Source: Anaerolineales bacterium (GTDB lineage: Bacteria; Chloroflexota; Anaerolineae; Anaerolineales; Villigracilaceae). From it: DNA of 59,232 nt. The notes under the pieces were generated by a model that did no database searches, was not told where the DNA came from, and saw nothing but the letters and a program-made list of their open reading frames with translations. Of this stretch, positions 42,037 to 50,419 are shown piece after piece. Positions within the stretch are counted from its first letter, which is position 1, and each line of letters opens with the position of its first letter. The DNA is taken from the NCBI GenBank assembly GCA_025056175.1, contig JANWWK010000019.1, positions 1 to 59,232 of the forward strand, read 5' to 3'. Position numbers and translations under genes: made by a program.

Positions 42037-42804
42037 ATGCCTGAAGAACAAATTTCCTCTCTCACAAGACACAAAATTGCCATGCTGATTGATGGTGATA
42101 ACGCACAAGCCAGCCTGTTTCCGCAAATGCTGGTAGAAGCCGGCAAATACGGCATGGTCACTGTGCGTCGCATCTACGGCGACTGGACCACCCCCAGCAT
42201 GAACTCCTGGAAAGAGATTCTGAACTACCACGCCGTTCAGCCCATCCAACAATTCCGCTACACCGTCGGCAAAAATGCGACCGACAGCGCAATGATAATT
42301 GACGCGATGGACATCCTGCACAGCGGCGTGGTCAACGGCTTTTGCCTGGTCTCTTCGGATAGTGACTATACGCGCCTGGCAACCCGCATCCGCGAAACGG
42401 GCGTGTTCGTGATGGGCATTGGCGAAAAGAAAACCCCCAAACCGTTCGTCAACGCCTGCGACGTCTTCGTCTATACCGAAAACCTGGTGGCTGAAACCAA
42501 AAAACAAAAAGAGCGAACGCGCAAACCCGCCACCGAGAAAAAGAAAGAGAAAGAAGAACGCGAAGAGCTCGACCCCATGCCCATTTTGGAAAAAGCCTAC
42601 GATATTGCTGTGCAGGAAGATGGCTGGGCGCGGCTGGATTTAATGGGCAATGCGCTCTACCAGCTCGACCCTGGCTTCGACCCGCGCACCTATGGGCATA
42701 AACAACTTTCACGGCTGGTTGCCAGCCTGAAAGATACGTTCGAGATGAAAACGCAGGAAATTGACGGGTCAACGCTCTTCTACGTGAAGATGAAAGACAC
42801 CTGA
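42037..42804 (+). CDS. NYN-domain (LabA/DUF88) protein with LOTUS/OST-HTH domain
   Basis: A 255-residue putative RNA-processing protein. The NYN domain (about 10-150) has the PIN-like acidic residues in MLIDGDNA, NATDSAMIIDAMD and LVSSDSDYTRLATRIRE, suggesting a metal-dependent nuclease. A Lys/Glu-rich linker (155-180) leads to a C-terminal winged-helix domain of the OST-HTH/LOTUS type (PMPILEKAYDIAVQEDGWAR, RTYGHKQLSRLVASL). LOTUS domains bind RNA, including G-rich RNA. It is transcribed from its own leaderless promoter and is divergent from metY. Confidence 0.88.
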   Translation: MPEEQISSLTRHKIAMLIDGDNAQASLFPQMLVEAGKYGMVTVRRIYGDWTTPSMNSWKEILNYHAVQPIQQFRYTVGKNATDSAMIIDAMDILHSGVVNGFCLVSSDSDYTRLATRIRETGVFVMGIGEKKTPKPFVNACDVFVYTENLVAETKKQKERTRKPATEKKKEKEEREELDPMPILEKAYDIAVQEDGWARLDLMGNALYQLDPGFDPRTYGHKQLSRLVASLKDTFEMKTQEIDGSTLFYVKMKDT

Positions 42805-42807
42805 TGC

Positions 42808-42836
42808 TTGTCCCTGCGCTGCAATCTGGGTATAAT
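42808..42836 (+). promoter_or_regulatory. Promoter of the T-box-ileS unit
   Basis: TTGTCC (42808-42813), 17-bp spacer, TATAAT (42831-42836), right after the NYN stop codon. Confidence 0.75.
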
Positions 42837-42842
42837 TTGCTT

Positions 42843-43128
42843 GGTAAAGGCGATGATGGAAACGAGTACGCCTGTGGAACTGCCAGCGAGTTCGGGCTTG
42901 GTGCGAGCCGAATCAGCCAAACAGGCCGAAAATCCTTCCGTAGCCGCGCGCTGAAACGCCAATCCTCCTGGCAGAGTAAGCAAGCCGCATGCCCTGCGTT
43001 ATCGGGGCAGGGGATACGCCTGCTGTCTTAAGGGCCGTCCCCGCAAAGCGCCTTCGCAAGAAGGAAACTGGGTGGTACCGCGTGAGCGTCCTGCGCTCTC
43101 GTCCCATGCGTGGACGGGAGTTTTTTGT
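42843..43128 (+). ncRNA. T-box leader for isoleucine
   Basis: The conserved T-box TGGGTGGTACCGCG is at 43069-43082. Stem I can be traced: GGC plus GATGAT K-turn (42849-42858), AGTA loop E (42865-42868), a distal helix GCCTGT/ACAGGC, GAA (42928-42930) and the specifier ATC, an isoleucine codon, at 42932-42934, closed by TTCC and GCC. Uncharged tRNA-Ile would stabilise the antiterminator and allow ileS transcription. The terminator follows at 43096-43126. Confidence 0.93.
43096..43126 (+). terminator. T-box-controlled terminator before ileS
   Basis: Nine-bp stem CTCTCGTCC (43096-43104) with GGACGGGAG (43112-43120), a 7-nt loop and T6. The 5' arm lies downstream of the T-box sequence, as expected for the mutually exclusive antiterminator. 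Confidence 0.88.
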
Positions 43129-43163
43129 TAGCAACGTGTTTCACCTGGCTATCGACCGCTGAA

Positions 43164-43198
43164 TACTGACTACTGATTACTGACCACTGACTACTGCC
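43164..43198 (+). repeat. Five-copy 7-bp tandem repeat before ileS
   Basis: TACTGAC, TACTGAT, TACTGAC, CACTGAC, TACTGCC lie end to end between the T-box terminator and the GGAGG ribosome site of ileS. The period is exactly 7 bp. Confidence 0.8.
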
Positions 43199-43210
43199 CC
43201 GGAGGTGCCT

Positions 43211-46200
43211 GTGTCATTCAAACCCGTCTCTCCCAAGCTCGATGTCGTCGCGCTGGAAGAAGCCATCCTGAAATTCTGGAAGCGGGAAAAAATCTTCGAG
43301 AAAACCCTCACCACCCGCGAGGGCGGGCCGGAATTCGTCTTCTACGAAGGACCGCCCACCGCCAACGGTAAACCGGGCGTGCATCATGTACTGGCGCGCG
43401 CCTTCAAAGACCTGTTCCCGCGTTACCGCGTGATGCGCGGCTACCACGTCTCACGACGCGGCGGATGGGATACGCACGGCCTGCCTGTTGAAATCGAAGT
43501 CGAAAAGAAACACGGCTTCACCAACAAACAGCAAATCGAAGAATACGGGATTGACAAATTCAACGCAGAATGCCGCAAATCGGTCTTCAACTACATTCAA
43601 GATTGGGAACGCCTGACCGACCGCATTGCCTACTGGGTCGATTTGGAGACCGCTTATGTCACCTTTACCAACGATTACATCGAGTCCATCTGGTGGATTT
43701 TGCGCCAGTTCTGGGAAAAAGACCTGCTTTATCAGGGTTTCAAGGTGGTTCCCTACTGCCCACGCTGCGGTACACCGCTTTCAGACCACGAAGTAGCACT
43801 CGGCTACGACGAAGCCTCCGACCCCTCGGTCTTCGTCCGTCTGCCGCTGGCTGATGACCCGGGTACTTCCCTGCTGGTCTGGACGACCACGCCCTGGACG
43901 TTGCCCGCCAACGTAGCCGTTGCCGCCGGCGCCGACGTGGATTACGTCAAAGTGGAGCGACCCCTCTCCGACCCGGTGACCGGTGCCAGCAGCGGCACAG
44001 AAAAACTGATTCTGGCACATGCCCTGCTCGAAAAGGTCTTCCGCGGGGAAGAAGTGAAAGTGCTGGAGACCTTCAAAGGCAAAAAACTCAAAGGCGTGCA
44101 CTATCAGCCGCTCTACACCTTCATTCCACCTGAAAAGAAAGCACACTACGTGATTCTCGGCGATTTCGTCAGCACCGAAGACGGCACCGGCCTGGTTCAC
44201 ATCGCTCCGGCATTTGGTGCAGACGATATGCGTGTGGCCATGGAGTACGACCTGCCGGTTATCATGACCGTAGCCCCCGATGGCACGTTCCTGCCCGAAG
44301 TTACCCCCTGGCGCGGTGTGTTCGTCAAAGATGCCGACCCCGACATCACCAGAGACCTGGAGCGGCGCGGCCTGCTCTATCGCGCTGAACGCTACACACA
44401 CACCTATCCCTTCTGCTGGCGCTGTAAAACCCCCCTGCTCTACTACGCCCGCGAAGCCTGGTATATCCGCACCAGCCAGTTCAAAGAACGCATGGTGGAA
44501 TTGAACAAAACCATTCAGTGGGTACCAGAACACATCCGCGATGGACGTTTTGGCAACTGGCTGGCAAACAACATTGACTGGGCGCTCAGCCGCGAACGCT
44601 ACTGGGGAACGCCTCTGCCAGTGTGGGAGTGCGAAACCTGCAAGCATCAGCACTGCATCGGCTCGGTGTCCGAACTCAGCCAGCTTTCCGGGCGCGACCT
44701 GAGCGACCTCGACCTGCACCGCCCGCATGTAGATAACGTCCACTTCCCCTGCCAGCAATGCGGCGGAAAAATGACGCGCGTGCCGGAACTGATTGACGTG
44801 TGGTTCGACTCCGGTTCGATGCCTTACGCGCAGTGGCATTACCCGTTTGAGAACCGAGAAATTTTCGCCCAACAGTATCCCGCCGATTACATTTGCGAAG
44901 CCGTTGACCAGACGCGCGGCTGGTTTTACTCCCTGCATGCCATTGGCACCCTGCTCAACGATAGTGTAACGTTCAAGAACGTGGTCTGTCTGGGTCTCAT
45001 CCTGGATGGCGAAGGCCGCAAGATGTCTAAATCCCTGGGCAACATCGTGGACCCGTGGGATGTGTTGAACGCACACGGCGCCGACGCTTTCCGCTGGTAC
45101 CTCTACACCGCTACCCCACCCGGCAACGAGCGGCGCTTCTCGATTGACCTGGTGGGCGAAGTCCTCCGTAACTTTACGCTTACCCTGTGGAACGTCTATT
45201 CGTTCTTCGTCACTTATGCCAACCTGGACGGCTGGCAACCATCGGAAAACAAAGACCTCTCTTACAGCCCGCTCGACCGATGGCTGCTCTCAGAACTGAA
45301 CACCCTCGTGCGCGAGGTGACCGCCGCGTACGAAACCTTCGATGCCACCAACGCCACGCGTCCCATCGAAAAGTTCGTAGAGAACCTCTCCACCTGGTAT
45401 TTGCGCCGTTCCCGCCGCCGCTTCTGGAAATCCGATTCAGATTCTGACAAACAGGCAGCCTATGCCACACTGTACACGGCTCTGGTCACCCTGAGCAAAC
45501 TGCTGGCCCCGGCCATGCCCTTCCTGGCCGAAGAGCTGTATCAGAACCTGGTGCGCTCCTGGGACCCACAGGCGCCCGAATCGGTGCATTTATCCACCTG
45601 GCCGCAAGCCGATGCAGCCCTGATAGATGAAAAACTCAACCGCGATATGGCGCTCGTCATGCGCCTGGCCTCGCTGGGGCACGCTGCGCGCGCCAAAGCC
45701 AATCGCAAAGTGCGCCAACCCCTGGCCGAAGCGGCGTTCTCGGTTGCCAACGTCTACGAGCGGGAGGTTGTGCGCGCATACGACGACCTGCTGTCAGACG
45801 AACTCAACGTCAAACAGGTGCGCCTGCTCGATGCCAGCACCGAAGCCGTTCAGCACACGGTCAAACCCCTGCCCAAGCAGTTAGGGCAAAAATATGGCAA
45901 CAAATTCCCGGCGCTGCAAAAAGCCATCCTGGCAATGAACCCGGAAGACGTGGCACGCACCCTGCTGAACGAGGGCAAACTGCACGTCGAAGTGGAAGGC
46001 GTCGGATACGACATCCTGCCCGATGAGGTAGAAGTCAAAGCCCTCGCCAGAGAAGGCTTCGCGGTGGCTGAAGAAGGCTCCTATGTCGCTGCCCTGGTCA
46101 CCGACCTGACACCTGAACTGATTGCGGAGGGGCTGGCGCGCGAATTCGTTCGCCGCGTGCAAGATTTTCGCAAGGAAAGCGGCCTGGATGTGGCCGACCG

Positions 46201-46381
46201 TATCCGCCTGTACGTACAGGCCACCGAGACACTCAAGGAAGCCATTCACCGCCACCAGGAATACATCACCGGCGAAACGCTCACCGTCGAACTCGCGTTC
46301 GCCCCTGCCCCTGCCCACGCACGCGTCAACGAAGAAGCCTTCGACGGTGAAAAAGTGACCTTTGGCCTGCTCAAAGCCTGA
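43211..46381 (+). CDS. ileS: Isoleucyl-tRNA synthetase, eukaryote-like type
   Basis: It charges tRNA-Ile. The 1056-residue class Ia synthetase has the ATP-binding HIGH region in GPPTANGKPGVHHVLA (47-62) and KMSKS in GRKMSKSLGN near 604. The HIGH motif reads HHVL, as variants occur in this longer, eukaryote-like (IleS2) type, which in other bacteria is linked to mupirocin tolerance. The editing domain lies between about 200 and 400, and the anticodon-binding domain after 690. GTG 43211 was chosen since GGAGG (43201-43205) is at ideal distance; GTG 43205 would overlap the ribosome site. Regulated by the upstream T-box. Confidence 0.95.
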   Translation: MSFKPVSPKLDVVALEEAILKFWKREKIFEKTLTTREGGPEFVFYEGPPTANGKPGVHHVLARAFKDLFPRYRVMRGYHVSRRGGWDTHGLPVEIEVEKKHGFTNKQQIEEYGIDKFNAECRKSVFNYIQDWERLTDRIAYWVDLETAYVTFTNDYIESIWWILRQFWEKDLLYQGFKVVPYCPRCGTPLSDHEVALGYDEASDPSVFVRLPLADDPGTSLLVWTTTPWTLPANVAVAAGADVDYVKVERPLSDPVTGASSGTEKLILAHALLEKVFRGEEVKVLETFKGKKLKGVHYQPLYTFIPPEKKAHYVILGDFVSTEDGTGLVHIAPAFGADDMRVAMEYDLPVIMTVAPDGTFLPEVTPWRGVFVKDADPDITRDLERRGLLYRAERYTHTYPFCWRCKTPLLYYAREAWYIRTSQFKERMVELNKTIQWVPEHIRDGRFGNWLANNIDWALSRERYWGTPLPVWECETCKHQHCIGSVSELSQLSGRDLSDLDLHRPHVDNVHFPCQQCGGKMTRVPELIDVWFDSGSMPYAQWHYPFENREIFAQQYPADYICEAVDQTRGWFYSLHAIGTLLNDSVTFKNVVCLGLILDGEGRKMSKSLGNIVDPWDVLNAHGADAFRWYLYTATPPGNERRFSIDLVGEVLRNFTLTLWNVYSFFVTYANLDGWQPSENKDLSYSPLDRWLLSELNTLVREVTAAYETFDATNATRPIEKFVENLSTWYLRRSRRRFWKSDSDSDKQAAYATLYTALVTLSKLLAPAMPFLAEELYQNLVRSWDPQAPESVHLSTWPQADAALIDEKLNRDMALVMRLASLGHAARAKANRKVRQPLAEAAFSVANVYEREVVRAYDDLLSDELNVKQVRLLDASTEAVQHTVKPLPKQLGQKYGNKFPALQKAILAMNPEDVARTLLNEGKLHVEVEGVGYDILPDEVEVKALAREGFAVAEEGSYVAALVTDLTPELIAEGLAREFVRRVQDFRKESGLDVADRIRLYVQATETLKEAIHRHQEYITGETLTVELAFAPAPAHARVNEEAFDGEKVTFGLLKA

Positions 46382-46488
46382 CCATCTGCGCACTGCTTTC
46401 GTGCGGAAATTGCATCACCCAGTCCTGACGCGCCACACACATCCGGCAAAACGCAGAAGATTGCGTCAGGCCCAATCCCTTCCTGACA

Positions 46489-46528
46489 GAATGACTCGTT
46501 ACGGAGCATGCTCCGTGATGAGTCATTC
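46489..46528 (+). repeat. 40-nt near-perfect palindrome after ileS
   Basis: GAATGACTCGTTACGGAGCA is complementary to the following half up to GAGTCATTC, with only G-T pairs as exceptions, and CGGAGCATGCTCCG at the centre. GTTTTCG follows, so it can serve as an ileS terminator, but the length and symmetry suggest a dispersed palindromic element. The remaining spacer 46382-46634 has no gene; TAGAAT at 46609-46614 is a possible -10 box for the next operon. Confidence 0.55.
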
Positions 46529-46634
46529 GTTTTCGTAACCCACTCAACACATTGCCGTCACAAACCTGAAACATCCTTCCAGTAAAATCGAGTCAGCCGC
46601 TTTCGCGGTAGAATTCGTCTCCGAAGGAAAATTC

Positions 46635-47363
46635 ATGTCCAGTGTGGATAATCTCTCCCCCCATCTGCTGCTTGTAGATGACGAAACGGCCATTACCGCC
46701 AACCTGGCACCGTTCCTGGAACGCGCCGGTTTCAGCGTCAACACTGCCCGAGACGGCGTGCAGGCTCTCGAACAGATAACGCATCTCAAGCCCGACCTGG
46801 TCATTCTGGATGTTCTCATGCCGCGCATGGATGGACGCCAGGTGCTACGTCACCTGCGTCAACAAGGCGATTGGACGCCCATCATCCTGCTGACACAGGT
46901 CGGGGAGGCCTCAGAGCGCGCGATGGCGCTCGAAGAAGGTGCCGATGACTACATCAACAAACCCTTTGACCCGCGCGAACTGGTAGCGCGCATCCGCTCG
47001 GTGCTGCGCCGCGCCCGTCCGGGTCAACCTCCGCTGGCAGCAGCCTGGAAGCTGGTCTGCGGCAAACTGGTGTTCGACCGCCGCGCCCGCCGTGTCTTTC
47101 TCGAAGAACGCGAACTGGCACTCACCCCCAAAGCAGTGGCCTTGCTCGAATACCTGATGACCCACCCCGATGAACTCATCACCCGCGAACGCCTGCTCGA
47201 AACCGTATGGGGATGGGATTACCCCGTCGGCACCCGCACCGTAGATACCCGCATTGCCGAACTGCGCCGGGAACTGGGCGATGACGCCGCCACCCCCACG
47301 TATATCGAAACCGTTCCCGGCGAGGGCTACCGCTTCGCCGGAAAGGTGGAAGGACAGGCATGA
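46635..47363 (+). CDS. OmpR-family response regulator
   Basis: A 242-residue DNA-binding response regulator. The receiver domain has the acidic pair in LLVDDETA, phosphoacceptor Asp59 in VILDVLMPRMDG and the Lys in INKPFDPRE. The winged-helix output domain (about 140-238) shows LALTPKAVALLEYLMTHP, ERLLETVWGWDYPVGTRTVD and IETVPGEGYRFAG. The promoters it controls are unknown. Its stop overlaps the next ATG, so it forms a two-component pair with the histidine kinase. Confidence 0.95.
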   Translation: MSSVDNLSPHLLLVDDETAITANLAPFLERAGFSVNTARDGVQALEQITHLKPDLVILDVLMPRMDGRQVLRHLRQQGDWTPIILLTQVGEASERAMALEEGADDYINKPFDPRELVARIRSVLRRARPGQPPLAAAWKLVCGKLVFDRRARRVFLEERELALTPKAVALLEYLMTHPDELITRERLLETVWGWDYPVGTRTVDTRIAELRRELGDDAATPTYIETVPGEGYRFAGKVEGQA

Positions 47364-48280
47364 AACGCTGGAGCTGGGCATTGCTCTGTGTCGTCCCGCT
47401 GGCCTGTGGCGGCCTGCTGGCAACAGCCTTCTGGCTGGAGGCATTGCCGAACCGAATTGCCTATCTGCGGGCGGATTTGGGAACGCTCGCGCTCCTGTCT
47501 GGATTGCTTGCCAGCGGCATTGCGGCAGGCGAAGGCCTGCGCCGTCTTGGAGAAGAACGCCGTCAACGCGCGTTTCTGCAAACTCTGCAAACCGAAAGCA
47601 TCCGGGAACGGCACGAATTCCTGCGGCGGCTCGACCACGAACTGAAAAACCCATTGATGGGGATGCGCGCCGGTCTGGCAAACCTGACCGGCACCGAACT
47701 GAACGCCCCTCAACGTGAAATCATCGAAAGCGTGGAAACCCAAACCCTGCGCCTCAGCCGTCTGCTGGCCGATTTACGCAAACTGGCCGAGCTGGAAATC
47801 CGCCCGCTGGATTGCGCTCCGGTGGATATGAACGAGCTGCTCCAGGATGCAGCCGCCCTGACCACCGAACGCCCCGAAGCCGAAGGACGGCAAATTATGC
47901 TCACGCTTCCACAGGCACCCTGGCCGTTGCCACCCGTTTCGGGGGACCGTGACCTGCTTTTCCTGCTCATCCACAACCTGTTGGATAACGCCCTCAAGTT
48001 CACCGCACCAGGCGACAAAATCGAACTGCGTGCCTTCGAGGACGGCGCACGCGTGGTGGTCGAAGTGGCCGATACGGGTGCCGGCATCCCTGAAAAAGAC
48101 GCACAACTGGTCTGGAACGAACTATATCGCGGCGAGAACGCACGCGGTGTGCCGGGCAGCGGCATTGGCCTGGCGCTGGTGCGTGCCATCGCCGAACGCC
48201 ACAACGGCGAAGTCTTTCTGCGCAGCCGCGTGGGTCAGGGAACGGTCTTTACCCTGCGCCTGCCGGTGTATCGAAAATAA
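47360..48280 (+). CDS. Membrane sensor histidine kinase
   Basis: A 306-residue kinase with two N-terminal helices (about 4-25 and 35-55) and almost no extracytoplasmic loop, so it probably senses within the membrane or through a partner. The phosphoacceptor is in LRRLDHELKNPLMG near 97. The catalytic domain has LLIHNLLDNALKFTAPG, VEVADTGAGIPE and GSGIGLALVRAIAE. It is coupled to the OmpR regulator and convergent with the lipoprotein gene 8 bp away. Confidence 0.93.
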   Translation: MKRWSWALLCVVPLACGGLLATAFWLEALPNRIAYLRADLGTLALLSGLLASGIAAGEGLRRLGEERRQRAFLQTLQTESIRERHEFLRRLDHELKNPLMGMRAGLANLTGTELNAPQREIIESVETQTLRLSRLLADLRKLAELEIRPLDCAPVDMNELLQDAAALTTERPEAEGRQIMLTLPQAPWPLPPVSGDRDLLFLLIHNLLDNALKFTAPGDKIELRAFEDGARVVVEVADTGAGIPEKDAQLVWNELYRGENARGVPGSGIGLALVRAIAERHNGEVFLRSRVGQGTVFTLRLPVYRK

Positions 48281-48288
48281 TCCACCCC

Positions 48289-49617
48289 TTACTTTTCCAT
48301 CCCCGTCACCGGGCTGATTTCCTCCCACAACAGCCCCCCGTTGGTGGTATAAACCAGCGCCGATTTCTCCCCTGTGCGGGCAATGACCCAGCCGGTCTCG
48401 GCATCTACGAAATTCGGCACTCCCTGCCAGGCAGTAGCAAGCACCGGCCTCCAGCTCAGGCCGCCATCGGTGGTGCGGTAGATGACGGCAGGCGCAGCCG
48501 GGTCACTGCTGGCCGCCCCAATAAACCAACCTTCCCGCGCATTCAAAAATTGAAAACCACCATAAGGCTGGGGCAAAACCCGCGCCTGCAACTCCTTGCC
48601 AGGTCCGGCAGTATATAGCCAGCCCCAAACCTTTCCGCCATCGTTTGCCAGGCAACGCACCGACAGCGCAAGACCATCTCCACCGGTATACACCAGGCCA
48701 GTGACCCCACAACCGGCTTTTTCTCCGCCAAACCAATCGGCAGGCAGGCCAGCCGGCACGGGCAAACTCACTGCCTGCCAGGTTTGCCCGCCATCACGAG
48801 TGGCGTAGAGGAACAGGCCAGGTAACAAACCGGGGCAATCGCCCGTCAGCCAGCCTTCACGCGCCGAAACGAAGGCCAGTCCGGTCTTCTGGCAAACCAT
48901 CAGGTCAAGATGCTGCACGGGGTCCAGAACCCGCCGCCACGTCAGACCACCATCTTCGGTTACGAACGCCGCCACGTAATCATGGCTCATGCCAGCGCCC
49001 AGGCGCGCCATCAACCAGCCATACGTCGCATCGAGAAAGCCAAAATGAACGGGGACGAAATATTCTGCCGGTACGCCCTCCAGCGAGAGAGGCGCACCGG
49101 TTTGCCATGTTTGGCCGAAATCTGCCGTGCGCCAAACCACAACACCCGAATCCGGGAAACCTCCTGCTTCGCGGTCGCTCCACAACGCCCAGGCGCGCCC
49201 TTGCGGGCCGAAAAATGCCGTCAGAGCGAGGCCTTGCGGCGGCAGGGACTGCAACACGGCACGGGGCGTGCGATTCTGCCAGGTGCGGCCTCCATCGCGC
49301 GTCAAGAGGACGAAATCGGTGTCTGAGCCTTCTATTTGTCCAATTCCCCATCCGGTGGTTTTGTCGAGCATGTGAATGGACGTCAGGCGGATTTTCTTTC
49401 CAGCCGGTAACGGGTCGAAATCGGCGGGTGGAATGGGTGTCGGCGTGAAGGTGGGGAAAACAACCGGCACGGTCGGCGGCAGGGTGAGGGTTGCTTCCGG
49501 CGCAGCAGGCTCCAGCCCGACCTGAAAAACACCACAGGCCGACATCACCAGGCAGGTGGAAAACAAAACCACCGCGCGGAGCAGAGTTGGAGAGCAGGAA
49601 AAAGAACGAAGCAGCAT
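48289..49617 (-). CDS. Ycf48/BNR-repeat propeller lipoprotein
   Basis: A 442-residue exported protein. The signal peptide ends in a lipobox with Cys (LVMSAC, about 24-29). After a Pro/Thr-rich spacer come repeated WxxxxPxxxxx and 'TxDGGxTW' strands (LLTRDGGRTWQNRTP, WRTADFGQTWQTGAP, FVTEDGGLTWRRVLD, YATRDGGQTWQAVSL, YRTTDGGLSWRPVLA) that mark a BNR/Ycf48-like beta-propeller. Ligand unknown. A -10 box TAGAAT (49624-49629) ends 6 nt before ATG 49617, so it has its own leaderless promoter despite following the sigma gene. Confidence 0.85.
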   Translation of the reverse strand: MLLRSFSCSPTLLRAVVLFSTCLVMSACGVFQVGLEPAAPEATLTLPPTVPVVFPTFTPTPIPPADFDPLPAGKKIRLTSIHMLDKTTGWGIGQIEGSDTDFVLLTRDGGRTWQNRTPRAVLQSLPPQGLALTAFFGPQGRAWALWSDREAGGFPDSGVVVWRTADFGQTWQTGAPLSLEGVPAEYFVPVHFGFLDATYGWLMARLGAGMSHDYVAAFVTEDGGLTWRRVLDPVQHLDLMVCQKTGLAFVSAREGWLTGDCPGLLPGLFLYATRDGGQTWQAVSLPVPAGLPADWFGGEKAGCGVTGLVYTGGDGLALSVRCLANDGGKVWGWLYTAGPGKELQARVLPQPYGGFQFLNAREGWFIGAASSDPAAPAVIYRTTDGGLSWRPVLATAWQGVPNFVDAETGWVIARTGEKSALVYTTNGGLLWEEISPVTGMEK

Positions 49618-49637
49618 ATCGGCATTCTACCGCAATC

Positions 49638-50267
49638 TCATCCAACCGCGAGCAACGAAGCGGTTGGCCGCGGGGAAGGTGCCGCATAGAGGGATGGCAA
49701 CAGGTCGGGCTGTTTGCAAAGGGTCTGACGCAGACGCAACCGCGCACGCGCCAGGCGGCTCTTGACCGTGCCAAGCGGAACGCGCAAAACAAGCGCTGCT
49801 TCGGCATAATCTAACCCTTCGATATCCACCAGAGTCAAGACCAGGCGATACTCTGGCGACAAATGCAACAAAGCGGCCTGAATTACCTGCTCCAGCTCAG
49901 ATTGTTCGCTGCGGGAACACGGGTCCTGAGCCCAATCGGCCAGCCAGTGTGGACTTTCGTTTTCATCGTCATCGTATAACCAGGGTTCAAGGGTGCAGGT
50001 TGCCTGCCGTTTCAGACGGCGCAGTTCATCGTAGCACACATTTTTGAGAATGCGTAACAACCAGAAATCAAACGAACCGCCGCGATAATGCTTCAGGCCC
50101 CGAAACGCCAGCACAAACGTATTCTGCACGGCATCTTCGGCGACATCTTCATCGCCCAGCATACGAAACGCGACGTGGTACAGGCGATTCTGGTACTTCA
50201 GGACGAGTTCGTTGAAAGCAGATAAATCACCATTTCGAGCAGATTCAATGAGTTCACGCGGGTTCAT
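49638..50267 (-). CDS. ECF RNA polymerase sigma factor
   Basis: A 209-residue sigma-70 factor of the extracytoplasmic-function class. Region 2 includes ELVLKYQNRLYHVAFRML, DEDVAEDAVQNTFVLAFRGL and FDFWLLRILKNVCYDELRR. Region 4 includes LSPEYRLVLTLVDIEGLDYAEAALVL and LGTVKSRLARARLRLRQ. No anti-sigma factor gene with a zinc motif lies next to it; its neighbours are two propeller lipoproteins. A TATAAA box upstream on the minus strand and AAAGG before the ATG support the start. It may regulate the neighbouring lipoprotein genes, which is inference. Confidence 0.92.
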   Translation of the reverse strand: MNPRELIESARNGDLSAFNELVLKYQNRLYHVAFRMLGDEDVAEDAVQNTFVLAFRGLKHYRGGSFDFWLLRILKNVCYDELRRLKRQATCTLEPWLYDDDENESPHWLADWAQDPCSRSEQSELEQVIQAALLHLSPEYRLVLTLVDIEGLDYAEAALVLRVPLGTVKSRLARARLRLRQTLCKQPDLLPSLYAAPSPRPTASLLAVG

Positions 50268-50350
50268 AACATCGCCTTTCCAAAAACGTTGCCATGCTAT
50301 TTATACTCATCCGCTGTTTTCAGGTGGTGACGGCGATGTTACGAAACGGT

Positions 50351-50394
50351 GACAAAACAACAGGCGGCCTGTTCGTGCGTCACCAGGCCACCTG
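50351..50394 (-). terminator. Terminator after the propeller lipoprotein gene
   Basis: CAGGCGGCCTG (50361-50371) pairs with CAGGCCACCTG (50384-50394) with one mismatch; on the minus strand it is followed by TTGTTTTGTC. It separates this gene from the sigma factor gene. Confidence 0.6.
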
Positions 50395-50419
50395 TCTGCC
50401 GCACACTGCCGACAGGAAT

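Noticed and set aside
42804-43031. 75-codon frame upstream of ileS
   Set aside because: Lies within the T-box leader, whose conserved elements account for the sequence.
43164-43198. CRISPR-like array
   Set aside because: Units are 7 bp with no spacers, and no cas genes are present.
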